The notes below the pieces were generated by a model, which saw nothing but the letters and a program-made list of their open reading frames with translations, was not told the DNA's origin and searched no databases. 64,000 bases of DNA, taken from positions 62,001 to 126,000 of the forward strand of contig NZ_FWFY01000002.1 in assembly GCF_900172345.1 (NCBI RefSeq), in the 5' to 3' direction. The position numbers and the translations under genes were made by a program. The DNA comes from Limimaricola soesokkakensis. GTDB taxonomy: Bacteria; Pseudomonadota; Alphaproteobacteria; Rhodobacterales; Rhodobacteraceae. Shown in pieces: positions 12,066-30,679 of the stretch; position 1 is the first letter of the stretch; the number at the start of each line of letters is the position of its first letter.

Positions 12066-12662
12066 CTAATCCTCGGGTTCCTCGATTGCCCGTCCCCGTG
12101 CCAAGGCCGTGCGCAGCGCTTCGGGCAGTTCCATGAAGGCCGGGTCCGGCCGCGTGCCGAGCGCGTCGAGATACTTGCTGAAATAGCAGCGCAGCGACGC
12201 CGCCGCGGCGGCCTGCGCGATCTCATCGTCCGACAGCCCATGCGCCCTGAGCCCCGCGATCCGCGCCGGGCCGATCGCCGTGGCATCCTCGACGATATCG
12301 GCGGCATAGCCCATCAGATCGGCCTCCTGCGGGGTGATCGAGGTATGGCCCCGCTCGGTCGCGATCCGCTCCAGCTCTTCGGGTGTCATGCCGTTGTCGA
12401 GCAACACCTTGCCATGGGCCAGCGCGCAGTACGAGCTGCGCAGCGCCAGCGCGGCGGCCAGCGTGACGAGTTCGTAGCGCCGCAGCCCCATCCGCTCCTT
12501 GAGCGCCGCCGTCATGGCCTCGAAATGCTCCGCCAGTTCCGGCAATCGCACGCAGGTCCGGTGCAGGTTGTAGATCTGCCCATGCTGCGTCTTGGCAGCG
12601 GCATAAAAAGCGGCGGCGGGACCAGACGCCTCCGCCTCCCCGATTTCGGCGATGAAGCTCAT
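12066..12662 (-). CDS. AhpD-like carboxymuconolactone decarboxylase family protein
   Basis: Peroxidase-related AhpD-like protein (198 residues). Aligned with AhpD, the proton-relay Glu is E64, the peroxidatic-side Cys is C79 and the His is H83, but the first Cys of the CxxC pair is Ser (S76 in SSYCALAH). A disulfide-based peroxidase cycle is therefore doubtful. GGAGG five bases before the ATG at 12662 fixes the start; two upstream in-frame ATGs lack this. It converges with the glycosyltransferase and lies just downstream of the rpoC terminator. Confidence 0.8.
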   Translation of the reverse strand: MSFIAEIGEAEASGPAAAFYAAAKTQHGQIYNLHRTCVRLPELAEHFEAMTAALKERMGLRRYELVTLAAALALRSSYCALAHGKVLLDNGMTPEELERIATERGHTSITPQEADLMGYAADIVEDATAIGPARIAGLRAHGLSDDEIAQAAAAASLRCYFSKYLDALGTRPDPAFMELPEALRTALARGRAIEEPED

Positions 12663-12770
12663 CTGCGCCTCCATGACAGGACCATGGGCCCGGCCAAGCG
12701 GCCTTGGGCCCCCGCATACAGTATCCGCCCGCGCGACGATCCTGCCAACGGGCTTGCGCGGAGCCCGCAG

Positions 12771-12802
12771 CAAAAAGGGCCCCCGGTTTCCCGGGGGCCC
12801 TT
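12771..12802 (-). terminator. Intrinsic terminator after rpoC
   Basis: Perfect 12-bp stem (12775-12786 with 12791-12802), 4-nt loop, followed on the minus strand by a run of six U. It is 28 bases past the rpoC stop and closes the rpoBC transcript. Confidence 0.92.
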
Positions 12803-12829
12803 CGGCGTTTCACGATGATCGACCTGCGA

Positions 12830-17071
<4,242 letters not shown>

Positions 17072-17102
17072 TTCAAATCCTTGAATCTAGGCAGAGGGCG
17101 AC

Positions 17103-17144
17103 GGCGTGCCGCGCACCCCCATCGGGGGCGCGCGGCGGGACGCC
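17103..17144 (-). other. Hairpin in the rpoB-rpoC gap
   Basis: Nested inverted repeats fill the gap: 17103-17107 pairs with 17140-17144, 17108-17114 with 17130-17136 and 17116-17120 with 17124-17128. No U run follows. This may be an RNA processing or stability hairpin between the two polymerase genes, or simply GC-rich spacer. Confidence 0.4.
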
Positions 17145-17145
17145 G

Positions 17146-21285
<4,140 letters not shown>

Positions 21286-21460
21286 GGGTGTCGTCACCTT
21301 TCAGGTCTCTGCGGATCGGCGCGACCGGCGGGGAAGGCCGCGTCATCCTTGCGAGAGGGGAGTTCCGGTCCATTCGCGATCACCGTCCCACCGATGACCT
21401 CCCGACCATGGAACCTGCCCGAGACGAGGGTCGCGCGCGACCCCCTTCCAAGACGGGTTC

Positions 21461-21491
21461 GGCTGGACCCGCGAAATCCGCGGATCCAGCC
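21461..21491 (-). other. Stem-loop between rplL and rpoB
   Basis: Inverted repeat: 7-bp outer stem (21461-21467 with 21485-21491), one mismatch, then a 5-bp inner stem. There is no U run on the minus strand. In E. coli the rplL-rpoB gap holds an attenuator and an RNase III site; a similar role here is only an analogy by position. Confidence 0.45.
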
Positions 21492-21533
21492 AATTCTTGA
21501 GGCGTGGCGCGCTTGGCGCGCGCCCGCCCGGGA

Positions 21534-21911
21534 TCAGGCCAGCTCGACCTTGGCGCCAGCAGCTTCCAGCTTCGCCTTGATCTCTTCGGCTTCCGCCTTC
21601 GGCGCGCCTTCCTTGACCTTGCCGCCGGCCTCGACGAGGTCCTTGGCTTCTTTCAGGCCGAGGCCGGTGATGCCGCGGACTTCCTTGATCACGTTGATCT
21701 TCTGAGCGCCGGCGTCCTTCAGGACGACGTCGAACTCGGTCTTCTCCTCGGCAGCGGCGCCAGCGTCGCCACCGGCCGGGCCAGCCATCATCACGGCGCC
21801 GCCGGCGGCGGGCTCGATGCCATACTCGTCCTTGAGGATGGTTTTCAGTTCCTGCGCCTCGAGAAGGGTCAGACCAACGATCTCTTCGGCGAGTTTCTTC
21901 AGATCAGCCAT
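21534..21911 (-). CDS. rplL: 50S ribosomal protein L7/L12
   Basis: L7/L12 (125 residues) forms the stalk that recruits translational GTPases. The N-terminal dimer domain starts [20 protein letters not shown], an Ala/Gly-rich hinge follows (about 35-55), and the C-terminal domain has [20 protein letters not shown]. An in-frame ATG 21 bases upstream is unlikely to be the start because family members begin at MADL. Confidence 0.98.
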   Translation of the reverse strand: MADLKKLAEEIVGLTLLEAQELKTILKDEYGIEPAAGGAVMMAGPAGGDAGAAAEEKTEFDVVLKDAGAQKINVIKEVRGITGLGLKEAKDLVEAGGKVKEGAPKAEAEEIKAKLEAAGAKVELA

Positions 21912-21980
21912 TTTACTTTTCCGTTCGTTCAATTGTGTTCCAACGCGAGGGCTTTCAAGCCCCCGAGGTGTCGGGTTGCC

Positions 21981-22493
21981 TTAGGCAGCCTTCTCTTCGA
22001 TGGTCGAGAGAATGCTTGCGATGTTGCTTGCGGGCGCGCCAATGGCACCGGCGATGTTCGATGCCGGGGCACCGATGCAGCCGACGATCGAAGCGATGAG
22101 CTCCTCACGCGACGGCATCTGGGCCACGGCTTTCACACCGGCGACGTCCAGAGCCGAGTCTCCCATCGCGCCGCCGAGGATGACCAGCTTGTCGTTGGTC
22201 TTCGCATAGGCGTCGACCACCTTGGCAGCTGCCACGGGGTCTTCGGAGTAGGAGAGCACGGTCATGCCCGTGAGGTAATCGGCGATGCTTGCGCAGGGCC
22301 TTCCCTCAAGGGCGATCTTGGCGAGCTTGTTCTTGGCAACACGCACGGACCCGCCCGCTTCACGCATTTTCGCGCGCAGGTCCTGCATCTGGGCAACCGT
22401 CATGCCTTCGTAGTGGGCAACCACTACGACGCCAGAGCTTTCAAAGATCTGGCCGAGTTCCTCGACCACTTTCTCTTTCTGGGCTCTATCCAC
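21981..22493 (-). CDS. rplJ: 50S ribosomal protein L10
   Basis: L10 (170 residues) anchors L7/L12 to the ribosome and normally represses its own mRNA. It starts with GTG ([19 protein letters not shown]), with GGAG seven bases upstream. The C-terminal L12-binding helix region shows an internal duplication, [10 protein letters not shown] then [10 protein letters not shown], at about residues 140-162. It is 69 bases upstream of rplL and 255 bases downstream of rplA; that leader is a candidate L10-binding site. Confidence 0.97.
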   Translation of the reverse strand: MDRAQKEKVVEELGQIFESSGVVVVAHYEGMTVAQMQDLRAKMREAGGSVRVAKNKLAKIALEGRPCASIADYLTGMTVLSYSEDPVAAAKVVDAYAKTNDKLVILGGAMGDSALDVAGVKAVAQMPSREELIASIVGCIGAPASNIAGAIGAPASNIASILSTIEEKAA

Positions 22494-22748
22494 GGTTTAC
22501 TCCAAGTTTGGGGGTTTCCCCCCGGCTCTGTCTGACCCCCTGATCGTCCGGGGGCCGTTCGGGTCCGCTTCAGGGTCCCGAGGCCGCGATCGCCCGAAGG
22601 AAAGCAGTGCGCTTCCGAACGGAAATCCAACTCTCGTTTCCCATCTCGGGAAGGCCTTAGCGGGGTCTCCCCCTGCCCTCCGTCTCGGACAGGACGGGGC
22701 GCGAACGCCCCGCCATTCATCCCCGCCGCGGCAGGGGTGAAATCTCTA
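22494..22748 (-). promoter_or_regulatory. Putative rplJ leader (L10 autoregulation)
   Basis: A 255-base untranslated gap between rplA and rplJ. It contains several short stems on the minus strand, among them GGGGCG(UUCG)CGCCCC at about 22696-22711 and a UUUCCG/CGGAAA-type stem near 22612-22625. The position matches the L10 leader of other proteobacteria. I could not verify the kink-turn consensus by eye, so the assignment rests on position and structure only. Confidence 0.35.
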
Positions 22749-23450
22749 TCAGGCCGCGCCGGTGGCCGAGGCCAGGTCGACGCTGACGCCCGGGCCCATG
22801 GTCGAGGAGAGCGCCACCTTCTTGAGGTAGGTGCCCTTGGCGCCGGCCGGCTTGGCACGGCTCACCGCCTCGACGAAGGCGCGGATGTTCTCTTCGAGCT
22901 TCGAGGCTTCGAACGAGGCCTTGCCGATGCCGGCATGGATCACGCCCGCCTTCTCGACGCGGAACTGCACCTGGCCACCCTTGGCGGCGTTGACCGCATC
23001 GGCGACGTCCATGGTGACGGTGCCGATCTTCGGGTTCGGCATCAGGTTGCGCGGACCGAGGATCTTACCGAGGCGACCGACGATCGGCATCATGTCCGGC
23101 GTCGCAATGCAACGATCGAACTCGATCTTGCCGGACTGCACGGTCTCCATCAGGTCCTCGGCGCCGACGATGTCAGCCCCGGCCTTCTTGGCCTCTTCCG
23201 CCTTCTCGCCACGGGCGAAGACAGCGACGCGCACGGTCTTGCCGGTGCCGTTGGGCAGGGTGACCGAGCCGCGGACCATCTGGTCGGCGTGGCGCGGGTC
23301 AACGCCCAGGTTCATCGCGATCTCGACGGTCTCGTCGAATTTCGCGCTGGCGTTGGACTTGATCAGCGAAACGGCTTCGGAGAGCTGGACGTTCTCCTTG
23401 CCGGCGAAGGCCTCGCGGGCGGCGCGGGTGCGTTTACCGAGTTTTGCCAT
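22749..23450 (-). CDS. rplA: 50S ribosomal protein L1
   Basis: L1 (233 residues) forms the mobile L1 stalk that guides deacylated tRNA out of the E site. It starts [18 protein letters not shown] and shows [17 protein letters not shown] and the C-terminal [16 protein letters not shown] motif. It is separated from rplK by only 4 bases, the usual rplKA pair. Confidence 0.98.
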   Translation of the reverse strand: MAKLGKRTRAAREAFAGKENVQLSEAVSLIKSNASAKFDETVEIAMNLGVDPRHADQMVRGSVTLPNGTGKTVRVAVFARGEKAEEAKKAGADIVGAEDLMETVQSGKIEFDRCIATPDMMPIVGRLGKILGPRNLMPNPKIGTVTMDVADAVNAAKGGQVQFRVEKAGVIHAGIGKASFEASKLEENIRAFVEAVSRAKPAGAKGTYLKKVALSSTMGPGVSVDLASATGAA

Positions 23451-23454
23451 GATC

Positions 23455-23907
23455 TTAGCCTTTCACCTCGATACCCATCGACTTGGCAGAGCCAAGGACG
23501 GTCTGCATCGCACCCTCGATCGAGGTCGCGTTCAGGTCCTTCATCTTCGCTTCCGCGATCTCGCGCACCTGGGCGAGGGTCACGGTGCCGGCGGTCTCCT
23601 TGCCGGGCTGCACGGCGCCCTTGGGGCGGTTGCGCTTGCCGACGGGCTTGAGACCGGCCGCCTTCTTGAGGAAGAACGACGCCGGCGGCGACTTGATCTC
23701 CATCGTGAAGGACTTGTCCTGGTAGTAGGTGATCACGGTCGGGCAGGGCGAACCCTTTTCCATATCCGCGGTCTTCGCGTTGAAGGCCTTGCAGAATTCC
23801 ATGATGTTGATGCCGCGCTGACCCAGCGCCGGGCCCACCGGCGGGGACGGGTTGGCTTCGCCTGCCTTCACCTGGAGCTTCAGCTGCCCCATCACTTTCT
23901 TGGCCAT
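23455..23907 (-). CDS. rplK: 50S ribosomal protein L11
   Basis: L11 (150 residues) binds the GTPase-associated region of 23S rRNA and is needed for stringent-response sensing by Rel. It starts [20 protein letters not shown] with AAGGAGAGG upstream, and contains the proline-rich [18 protein letters not shown] segment that binds thiostrepton. Its own promoter lies about 160 bases upstream (24071-24099). Confidence 0.98.
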   Translation of the reverse strand: MAKKVMGQLKLQVKAGEANPSPPVGPALGQRGINIMEFCKAFNAKTADMEKGSPCPTVITYYQDKSFTMEIKSPPASFFLKKAAGLKPVGKRNRPKGAVQPGKETAGTVTLAQVREIAEAKMKDLNATSIEGAMQTVLGSAKSMGIEVKG

Positions 23908-24070
23908 CGGGCCTCTCCTTGTCACAACACCCTCCGGACGCGTCCGGACGGCTATGGTTGGCGTGGTGCGGCTCGACCGGGCGCGCCCGGCTCGCCTCCC
24001 ACATCCGCGAGGCGCGCTTGGCGCGAATCGCGGCCGGAGATCGGCCGAAACCGTCCCCGGGGAAGGTCGC

Positions 24071-24099
24071 CGCATAGCCCGGCAACGGCCGGGCGTCAA
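24071..24099 (-). promoter_or_regulatory. Sigma-70 promoter of rplK-rplA-rplJL-rpoBC
   Basis: Minus-strand TTGACG (24094-24099) and TATGCG (24071-24076) are 17 bases apart. The spacer itself is an inverted repeat, CCCGGC-CGTT-GCCGGG, so a dimeric regulator or altered DNA shape could act at this site. It is downstream of the nusG terminator, which makes rplK the start of a new transcription unit. Confidence 0.8.
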
Positions 24100-24265
24100 C
24101 CCCATGCCTGATCCCCGTCGATCACCCTCCGCGATAGAACGGGCGAGCCTAGACCCGATCGCGCGGGCCACCCCGAGAAGCCCACTCTTTCGAAGTGAAC
24201 AGCGGGACGTCCTTCGCGACCCGATCGCTCGGCCGCTAGCAATACCGCCCTACCCCGGAAGCGAA

Positions 24266-24290
24266 GAAAGGGGCCCACGGGGCCCCTTTC
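24266..24290 (-). terminator. Intrinsic terminator after nusG
   Basis: Perfect 11-bp stem (24266-24276 with 24280-24290), 3-nt loop, then UUCG on the minus strand. It is 32 bases past the nusG stop. The stem is strong but the U run is short. Confidence 0.65.
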
Positions 24291-24322
24291 GGAAAACAAA
24301 ACGCGTGGCGGCCGGGGCGCGC

Positions 24323-24856
24323 TCAGCCCTGCTTGGCCACCTGAGTGAACTCCAGCTCGACCGGGGTGGCGCGGCCGAAGATCGAGACCGTGACCTTGAG
24401 GCGCTGGTTGTCCTCGTCGACCTCCTCGACCAGACCGTCGAAATCCTCGAACGGGCCGTCCTTGACCTTCACCTTCTCGCCGACCTCGAAGCGGATCAGG
24501 GTGCGCGGGCTCTCCTCGCCCTCCTGCACCCGACCCAAGATCGCCTCGACCTCGGCGTCGCGCATCGGCATCGGCCGACCCTGCGGCCCAAGGAAGCCGG
24601 TGACCCGGTTGATCGAGGTGACAAGGTGATAGCCCTTGTCGGACATCTCCATGTGCACCAGCACGTAGCCGGGCATGAAGCGGCGCTCGGTCGAGACCTT
24701 CTTGCCGCGACGGACCTCGATCACCTCCTCGGTGGGGACGAGCACCTCGTCGATCACGTCCTCGAGCCCTTGCTCGGCGACCTTGGTCCTGATCTGCTCG
24801 GCGATCTTCTTCTCGAAGTTCGAGAGCACGGAAACCGAATACCAGCGTTTCGCCAT
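24323..24856 (-). CDS. nusG: Transcription termination/antitermination protein NusG
   Basis: NusG (177 residues) couples RNA polymerase to Rho or to ribosomal S10. The NGN domain begins MAKRWYSVSVLSNFEKKIAEQ and has RRFMPGYVLVHMEM and NRVTGFLGPQGRP. The C-terminal KOW domain has KVKDGPFEDFDGLVEEVDED. The frame is open upstream without family similarity, so I start at MAKRWY. Secondary structures (for example 24945-24966) lie in the 185-base gap to secE. Confidence 0.97.
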   Translation of the reverse strand: MAKRWYSVSVLSNFEKKIAEQIRTKVAEQGLEDVIDEVLVPTEEVIEVRRGKKVSTERRFMPGYVLVHMEMSDKGYHLVTSINRVTGFLGPQGRPMPMRDAEVEAILGRVQEGEESPRTLIRFEVGEKVKVKDGPFEDFDGLVEEVDEDNQRLKVTVSIFGRATPVELEFTQVAKQG

Positions 24857-25041
24857 GTTGCCCGACACCTTCCGTCGCAGCCGGCGAAACGCCGGAGCCT
24901 CGTTGCAATTCCCGGCCCCCGATCGGGGCCTCTCAAACGGCAAAGCGGCGCGCACTCGCGCGCCGTTTCCCAAGTCCGCCGGTCAGTAGCGCCCGGCGCG
25001 GCGCAGATCAAGCCCCACGGCCCGATGCCCGATGGGCGGGA

Positions 25042-25245
25042 TCAGCCGGCCAGCCCTTCCAGCACTGCCTGGAGACCGGAGCGGATGCCCAGATCCACGA
25101 GGCTGAAGAACAGCGCGGCGACGGCGGCGAGGATGAAGATCATCACCGTGGTCAGCAGCACTTCGCGGCGGGTCGGCCAGACCACCTTGGCGATCTCGGC
25201 GCGGGTCTGCTGCGCGAACTGGACGGGGTTGGTTCTGGCCATCAT
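25042..25245 (-). CDS. secE: Preprotein translocase subunit SecE
   Basis: Short SecE (67 residues), the essential clamp of the SecYEG channel. The amphipathic segment EIAKVVWPTRREVLLTTVM precedes a single transmembrane helix (about 31-50), as in the one-helix SecE of alphaproteobacteria. AAAGGTG precedes two adjacent ATG codons; either could be used. The order tRNA-Trp, secE, nusG, rplK is the standard one. Confidence 0.95.
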   Translation of the reverse strand: MMARTNPVQFAQQTRAEIAKVVWPTRREVLLTTVMIFILAAVAALFFSLVDLGIRSGLQAVLEGLAG

Positions 25246-25321
25246 CTACACCTTTCCGGGGATCGATGCGGGACATACGGGGACGCCGCGCGATCTGCAA
25301 GCGGGCGCGCCGCAGTGGTCC

Positions 25322-25397
25322 TGGCAGGGGCAGGGGGACTCGAACCCACGACCCTCGGTTTTGGAGACCGATGCTCTACCAACTGAGCTATACCCCT
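25322..25397 (-). tRNA. tRNA-Trp (CCA)
   Basis: 76-base cloverleaf on the minus strand. The acceptor AGGGGTA pairs with TGCCCCT, the D arm is GCTC..GAGC, the anticodon loop CTCCAAA carries anticodon CCA, and the T arm contains GTTCGAGTC. The terminal CCA is encoded (complement of 25322-25324). It lies 76 bases upstream of secE and is probably co-transcribed with it. Confidence 0.98.
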
Positions 25398-25535
25398 AGG
25401 ACCGCCCCCCGAGTAGTCGCAATTCGCGCCGGGATCAAGGCCCCCGGAACTCATTCGGACGCCAAAGCCCCCTCCCCCGCCCTTGCCCTCGCGGCGGGGC
25501 CTTGCAAGATGCGCGGCGCAGCCCGGAGGAACCCC

Positions 25536-26225
25536 ATGTCGATCGGCAAGAGACTGGCCAAGAGCGCCGCCGTGACCCGCGGAATGGGGGGAATCGCCCA
25601 TGCGTGGCTCGCGCATTGCCAGCGCAACACGTCGTGGGAACTACGCGGCGAGGACGGGTTGCGCGCGGCACTGGCCGAAGGTCCGGTGCTGCTGGTGCTG
25701 CGCCATTCGCGGCTGATGCTGGGGCCGTTCCACTGGCCGCGCGAGGCCGGCGATCTCTCGACCCTGCACGACACCTCGCCGATCGCGCGAATCGCCGGCG
25801 ACACGCATCGCAGGCGCGGGCTGACGCCGGTGGCGATGTCGCGACGGCTTTCGAATCTCGCGATGTCGCGCATGGTGATGGAACGGCTGCGCGCCGGCGC
25901 CAGCATCGGCATCACCGCCGACGGCCCGCTGGGCCCCGCTGGCGAGATCAACGATCCGCCGCTCGACTGGGCCCGGATCACCGGGCGACCGGTGTTCTTC
26001 TACGCCTACTCCACCGAGAGGCAGAGCCGGGCGAATAGCTGGGACCGGCTGCTGCTGCCGCGCCCGGGCGGCCGCGGCGCGGTGGTGTTCCGGCCCTGGG
26101 ACCGGCAGATGCCGCGCAAGGCGGACGAAGCGGCGCGCGAGGCGGCGCGGGCCGCGATGAAGGCGGCGCTCGACGCGACCACGGCCGAGGCCGACGCGAT
26201 GCTGGGCCTGCCCCCGGGCGACTGA
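25536..26225 (+). CDS. Lysophospholipid acyltransferase family protein (DUF374)
   Basis: Member of the DUF374 group of LPLAT-like acyltransferases (229 residues), probably at the inner face of the membrane and acting on lipid A or phospholipid precursors. The core contains [11 protein letters not shown] near residue 52 and the family hallmark [12 protein letters not shown] near residue 128. GGAGG seven bases upstream supports the ATG. It converges with tuf2, with a shared bidirectional terminator between them. The substrate cannot be told from sequence. Confidence 0.8.
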   Translation: MSIGKRLAKSAAVTRGMGGIAHAWLAHCQRNTSWELRGEDGLRAALAEGPVLLVLRHSRLMLGPFHWPREAGDLSTLHDTSPIARIAGDTHRRRGLTPVAMSRRLSNLAMSRMVMERLRAGASIGITADGPLGPAGEINDPPLDWARITGRPVFFYAYSTERQSRANSWDRLLLPRPGGRGAVVFRPWDRQMPRKADEAAREAARAAMKAALDATTAEADAMLGLPPGD

Positions 26226-26246
26226 GCCCCATCCCTCGAATGCGAA

Positions 26247-26272
26247 AAGGGCCGCCCCTCGGGGCGGCCCTT
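26247..26272. terminator. Bidirectional terminator, acyltransferase/tuf2
   Basis: Perfect 12-bp stem (26247-26258 with 26261-26272) between convergent genes. The minus-strand side is followed by UUUU, giving a good tuf2 terminator. The plus-strand side has only UUCG, so termination of the acyltransferase message may be weaker. Confidence 0.8.
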
Positions 26273-26316
26273 CGATCGTGACGGGTCCGGGCGGCGATAC
26301 CGCCCGGAGACCGGGA

Positions 26317-27492
<1,176 letters not shown>

Positions 27493-27549
27493 CTGCGCTG
27501 GCGCCTCGCGTGTTCGGGGGCCTCCCTGGCCCGGTTCGACATCGCGGGC

Positions 27550-27578
27550 GATGTATTTGCATCGGAGAGGGAAATCAA
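27550..27578 (-). promoter_or_regulatory. Candidate tuf2 promoter
   Basis: Minus-strand TTGATT (27573-27578) and TACATC (27550-27555) with a 17-base spacer, about 57 bases upstream of the tuf2 ATG and just after the parC terminator. The -10 is a weak match, so the call is tentative. Confidence 0.45.
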
Positions 27579-27583
27579 GCGCC

Positions 27584-27615
27584 AAGAGGCGCGCGGCTTG
27601 CACCGCGCGCCTCTT
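27584..27615 (-). terminator. Hairpin terminator after parC
   Basis: Perfect 13-bp stem (27584-27596 with 27603-27615), 6-nt loop, 17 bases past the parC stop. It lacks a U run beyond the UU at the stem end, so it may be an inefficient terminator that lets some parC transcripts enter tuf2. Confidence 0.55.
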
Positions 27616-27632
27616 CCCTCGACGAAACGAGA

Positions 27633-29951
27633 TCAGTTGAAGCGGTTGTCGCGCGGGAAGCCGCGCGGCGCCATGCGCCCGGCGGTGGCGCGCTTGGCGG
27701 TCCAGTCGGCAAGGTCGCTCTCGGTCCGGGTCCGGCCCGCCGGGTCCTTCCAGGACAGCCCCGCCTCCAGCACGAAGGTAGTGGCGTCCGACAGCCCGCC
27801 ATCCTTGTACTTCTGCAGCCGCACGCCCTTGCCCCGGGTCATCTCGGGCAGCTCGTCGAGCGGGAACACCAGCACCTTGCGGTTGTCGCCCACCACCGCC
27901 ACCGCGTCGCCGGTCACGGGCTTGCAGATCTTCGCCACCACCTCGTCCTTGACGTTCAGCACCTGCTTGCCCGCGCGGGTCTGCGCCAGCACCTCGTCCT
28001 CGTTGACGATGAAGCCGTCACCGGCCGAGGAGGCGACCAGAAGTCGCCGCTCCGGACGGTAGAGATGCAGCGCCACGATCTGCGCCTCGTTCGGCAGATC
28101 CACCATCAGGCGCAGCGGCTCGCCCATGCCGCGCCCGCCGGGCAGGCTGCTGGCCGAGACGGTGTAGAACCGCCCGTTCGAGCCGAACACCAAGAGCCGG
28201 TCGGTGGTCTCGGCATGCAGCACGAAGCGGCCCTTGTCGCCATCCTTGAACTTCAGCTCGCTGTCGAGCGCGATATGGCCCTTCATCGCGCGGATCCAGC
28301 CCATCTCGGAGCAGACGATGGTGATCGGCTCGCGCTCGATCATCGCCTCGATCGGCACGTCTGGGATCTCGGTGCCCTCGGCGAAGCCGGTGCGCCGCTG
28401 TCCGCCGGGCGAGGCATGGCCCATCAGCTTGCGGGTCTCGCGCAACTGATCCGCGATCGACTTCCACTGCTTGTCCTCGGAGGCGAGCAGGTCCTCGAGC
28501 CCGGCCCGCTCCTGCATCAGCGCGTCCTGCTCCTTGAGAAGCTCCAGCTCCTCCAGCCGGCGCAGGCTCCTGAGCCGCATGTTGAGGATCGCCTCGGCCT
28601 GCACCTCGGTGAGGCCACCGCCACCCAACGCTTCGGTCAACGGCGAGCGGTAGTCGCGCTCGGAGACGGCGCGGACGTGGTCGCGGTCCCAGTCCTCGGC
28701 CATCAGCGCCTGTTTGGGCTGATCGTCGTAGCGGATGATGTCGATCACCCGGTCGAGGTTGAGGAAGGCGGTGATGAAGCCCTCGAGCACCTCGAGCCGG
28801 TGGTCGATCTTTTCCAGTCGGTGCTGCGAGCGCCGCTGCAGCACCTCGCGCCGGTGATCGAGGAAGGCACGCAGCACCTCCTTCAGCGAGCAGACCTTGG
28901 GCGTCAGCCCGTCGATCAGCACGTTCATGTTGAGACCGAAGCGGATCTCTAGGTCGCTGTTCTTGAACAGCATCCCCATCATCATCTCGGGCTCGACCGT
29001 CTTGGCGCGCGGCTCCAGCACGATGCGCACATCCTCGGCGCTCTCGTCGCGCACATCCGCCAGAAGGGGGATCTTGCGGGTCTGGATCAGCTCGGCGAGG
29101 CGCTCGATCAGCTTCGATTTCTGCACCTGGTAGGGAATCTCGGTAACCACCACCTGCCACTGGCCGCGGCCCAGCTCCTCGACCTCCCAACGCGCGCGCA
29201 GCCGGAAAGAGCCGCGCCCTGTGCGGTAGGCCGTGAGAATGTTCTCGCGCGGCTCGACCAGCACGCCGCCGGTCGGGAAATCGGGGCCGGGCACCAGATC
29301 GACGAGCTTCTCGTCAGAGACGCCCGGCGTCTTGATCATGTAGAGGCAAGCCTCGATCAGCTCGTGCAGGTTATGCGGCGGGATATTGGTCGCCATGCCG
29401 ACCGCGATTCCGGACGAGCCGTTGGCCAGCAGGTTCGGGAAGGCCGCGGGCATCACCACGGGCTCTTCGAGGGTCCCGTCGTAGTTCGGGCGGAAATCGA
29501 CCGCGTTCTCGGTCAGCCCTTCCATCAGCGCCTCGGCTGCCGCCGTGAGGCGGGCCTCGGTGTAGCGCGCGGCGGCCGGGTTGTCGCCGTCGATGTTGCC
29601 GAAGTTGCCCTGCCCGTCCACGAGCGGGTAGCGCACGGCGAAATCCTGCGCGAGGCGGGCCATCGCGTCGTAGATCGCGGCGTCGCCATGCGGGTGATAG
29701 TTGCCCATCACGTCGCCCGAGATCTTCGCGGATTTGCGGAAGCCGCCGGTCGAGGAGAGCTTCAGCTCGCGCATGGCATAAAGGATACGCCGATGCACCG
29801 GCTTGAGACCGTCGCGCGCGTCGGGCAGCGCCCGGTTCATGATCGTGGAGAGCGCATAGCTCAGATAACGCTCGCCTATGGCACGGCGCAGCGGCTCGGT
29901 CAGGTCCTGCTCCGGCAGGGCCGGGAGGGCGTCGTCAAGGGGGTCTGGCAT
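27633..29951 (-). CDS. parC: DNA topoisomerase IV subunit A
   Basis: ParC (772 residues), the DNA-cleaving subunit that decatenates daughter chromosomes with ParE. The catalytic tyrosine is Y130 (AARYTEARL). The winged-helix core covers residues 1-330, a coiled-coil gate follows to about 480, and the C-terminal beta-pinwheel repeats are short, as in ParC rather than GyrA. At the quinolone pocket the usual Ser is Ala (A91 in [10 protein letters not shown]); the acidic residue D95 is kept. The start is placed after AGGAAGC; an ATG 27 bases upstream lacks such a site. Confidence 0.93.
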   Translation of the reverse strand: MPDPLDDALPALPEQDLTEPLRRAIGERYLSYALSTIMNRALPDARDGLKPVHRRILYAMRELKLSSTGGFRKSAKISGDVMGNYHPHGDAAIYDAMARLAQDFAVRYPLVDGQGNFGNIDGDNPAAARYTEARLTAAAEALMEGLTENAVDFRPNYDGTLEEPVVMPAAFPNLLANGSSGIAVGMATNIPPHNLHELIEACLYMIKTPGVSDEKLVDLVPGPDFPTGGVLVEPRENILTAYRTGRGSFRLRARWEVEELGRGQWQVVVTEIPYQVQKSKLIERLAELIQTRKIPLLADVRDESAEDVRIVLEPRAKTVEPEMMMGMLFKNSDLEIRFGLNMNVLIDGLTPKVCSLKEVLRAFLDHRREVLQRRSQHRLEKIDHRLEVLEGFITAFLNLDRVIDIIRYDDQPKQALMAEDWDRDHVRAVSERDYRSPLTEALGGGGLTEVQAEAILNMRLRSLRRLEELELLKEQDALMQERAGLEDLLASEDKQWKSIADQLRETRKLMGHASPGGQRRTGFAEGTEIPDVPIEAMIEREPITIVCSEMGWIRAMKGHIALDSELKFKDGDKGRFVLHAETTDRLLVFGSNGRFYTVSASSLPGGRGMGEPLRLMVDLPNEAQIVALHLYRPERRLLVASSAGDGFIVNEDEVLAQTRAGKQVLNVKDEVVAKICKPVTGDAVAVVGDNRKVLVFPLDELPEMTRGKGVRLQKYKDGGLSDATTFVLEAGLSWKDPAGRTRTESDLADWTAKRATAGRMAPRGFPRDNRFN

Positions 29952-30090
29952 GAAAAGCTTCCTATCGACGGGAACCATCGGCGTAAAGTCGCGGTTGGGC
30001 AGGTAACGGATCAGCGAGATCCTGCGCCGCGGAGAGCGTCACATGAGAGTGACCAAACCGGCGGGGTGTTGAGCAGAACAAGAGGTTTTC

Positions 30091-30594
30091 ATGAAACATG
30101 TTTTCGGCATCGGTGCCACTTTTCTCCTGCTCGGCGTGGGCTATTACGAAATGTCCGGCGGCGCCGATTTCCGGCCGCAGACGATGATCGGCGCGGTGCA
30201 GGCCAGCACCCCGTCCCCCGAGATGATCGCCCGTCACGACGTCGAGCGCGGCGAGTCGGGTATTCCGGTCACCGCGATGCGCGAATTTCCCGAGAATGTC
30301 GAGTTGATCTCGGCCTCCTTCATGCCGAAGCCGGCCAAGGCCGAGCCGGTCGAGACCGTCGCCACGCCGGCCGTTGCCGAAACCATGTCGGATATCCAAC
30401 TGCGCCAGATCAGCGGCGATTGGGTCAACATGCGCCAAGGCCCCGGCACCAGCCACGCCGTGCTCGACACCCTGCCCCGCGGCACCGAAGCCCGGCTGAT
30501 CGAAAGCGCCGGTGGCTGGGCCAGGATCGAGATCACCTCGACTGGCGAGACCGGCTGGATGTCCGAACGGCTGCTCGCCCCCGTCGAAGGCTGA
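30091..30594 (+). CDS. SH3 domain-containing exported protein
   Basis: 167 residues. The N-terminal hydrophobic stretch (about 5-20) is a signal peptide or anchor, followed by a low-complexity Pro/Ala linker and a bacterial SH3b domain (about 100-165) with GDWVNMRQGPGTSHAVL and GETGWMSERLL. SH3b domains usually bind peptidoglycan or envelope peptides, so a periplasmic role is likely. AAGAGG precedes the ATG. It is divergent from parC and followed by a strong terminator, so it is monocistronic. Exact function unknown. Confidence 0.8.
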   Translation: MKHVFGIGATFLLLGVGYYEMSGGADFRPQTMIGAVQASTPSPEMIARHDVERGESGIPVTAMREFPENVELISASFMPKPAKAEPVETVATPAVAETMSDIQLRQISGDWVNMRQGPGTSHAVLDTLPRGTEARLIESAGGWARIEITSTGETGWMSERLLAPVEG

Positions 30595-30617
30595 GCCCGA
30601 AACCAATCTGCCCGAAG

Positions 30618-30642
30618 AGGCGCCCCCAAGGGGCGCCTTTTT
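30618..30642 (+). terminator. Intrinsic terminator after SH3 gene
   Basis: 9-bp stem (30618-30626 with 30630-30638), 3-nt loop, followed by a run of T through 30642. Clear plus-strand terminator. Confidence 0.82.
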
Positions 30643-30679
30643 CGTTGCACCCTGCCCCCTGCCCCGCCATGAGACCCGC

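Larger units (their letters stand above)
23908..24322. other. Intergenic region nusG-rplK
   Basis: The 415 bases hold no gene that I can support. The nusG terminator is at 24266-24290 and the rplK promoter at 24071-24099, leaving an rplK leader of roughly 160 bases. The leader contains one clear inverted repeat, TCCGGACGCGTCCGGA, at about 23934-23949. In E. coli this leader binds L1; I cannot confirm an L1 site here. Confidence 0.6.
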
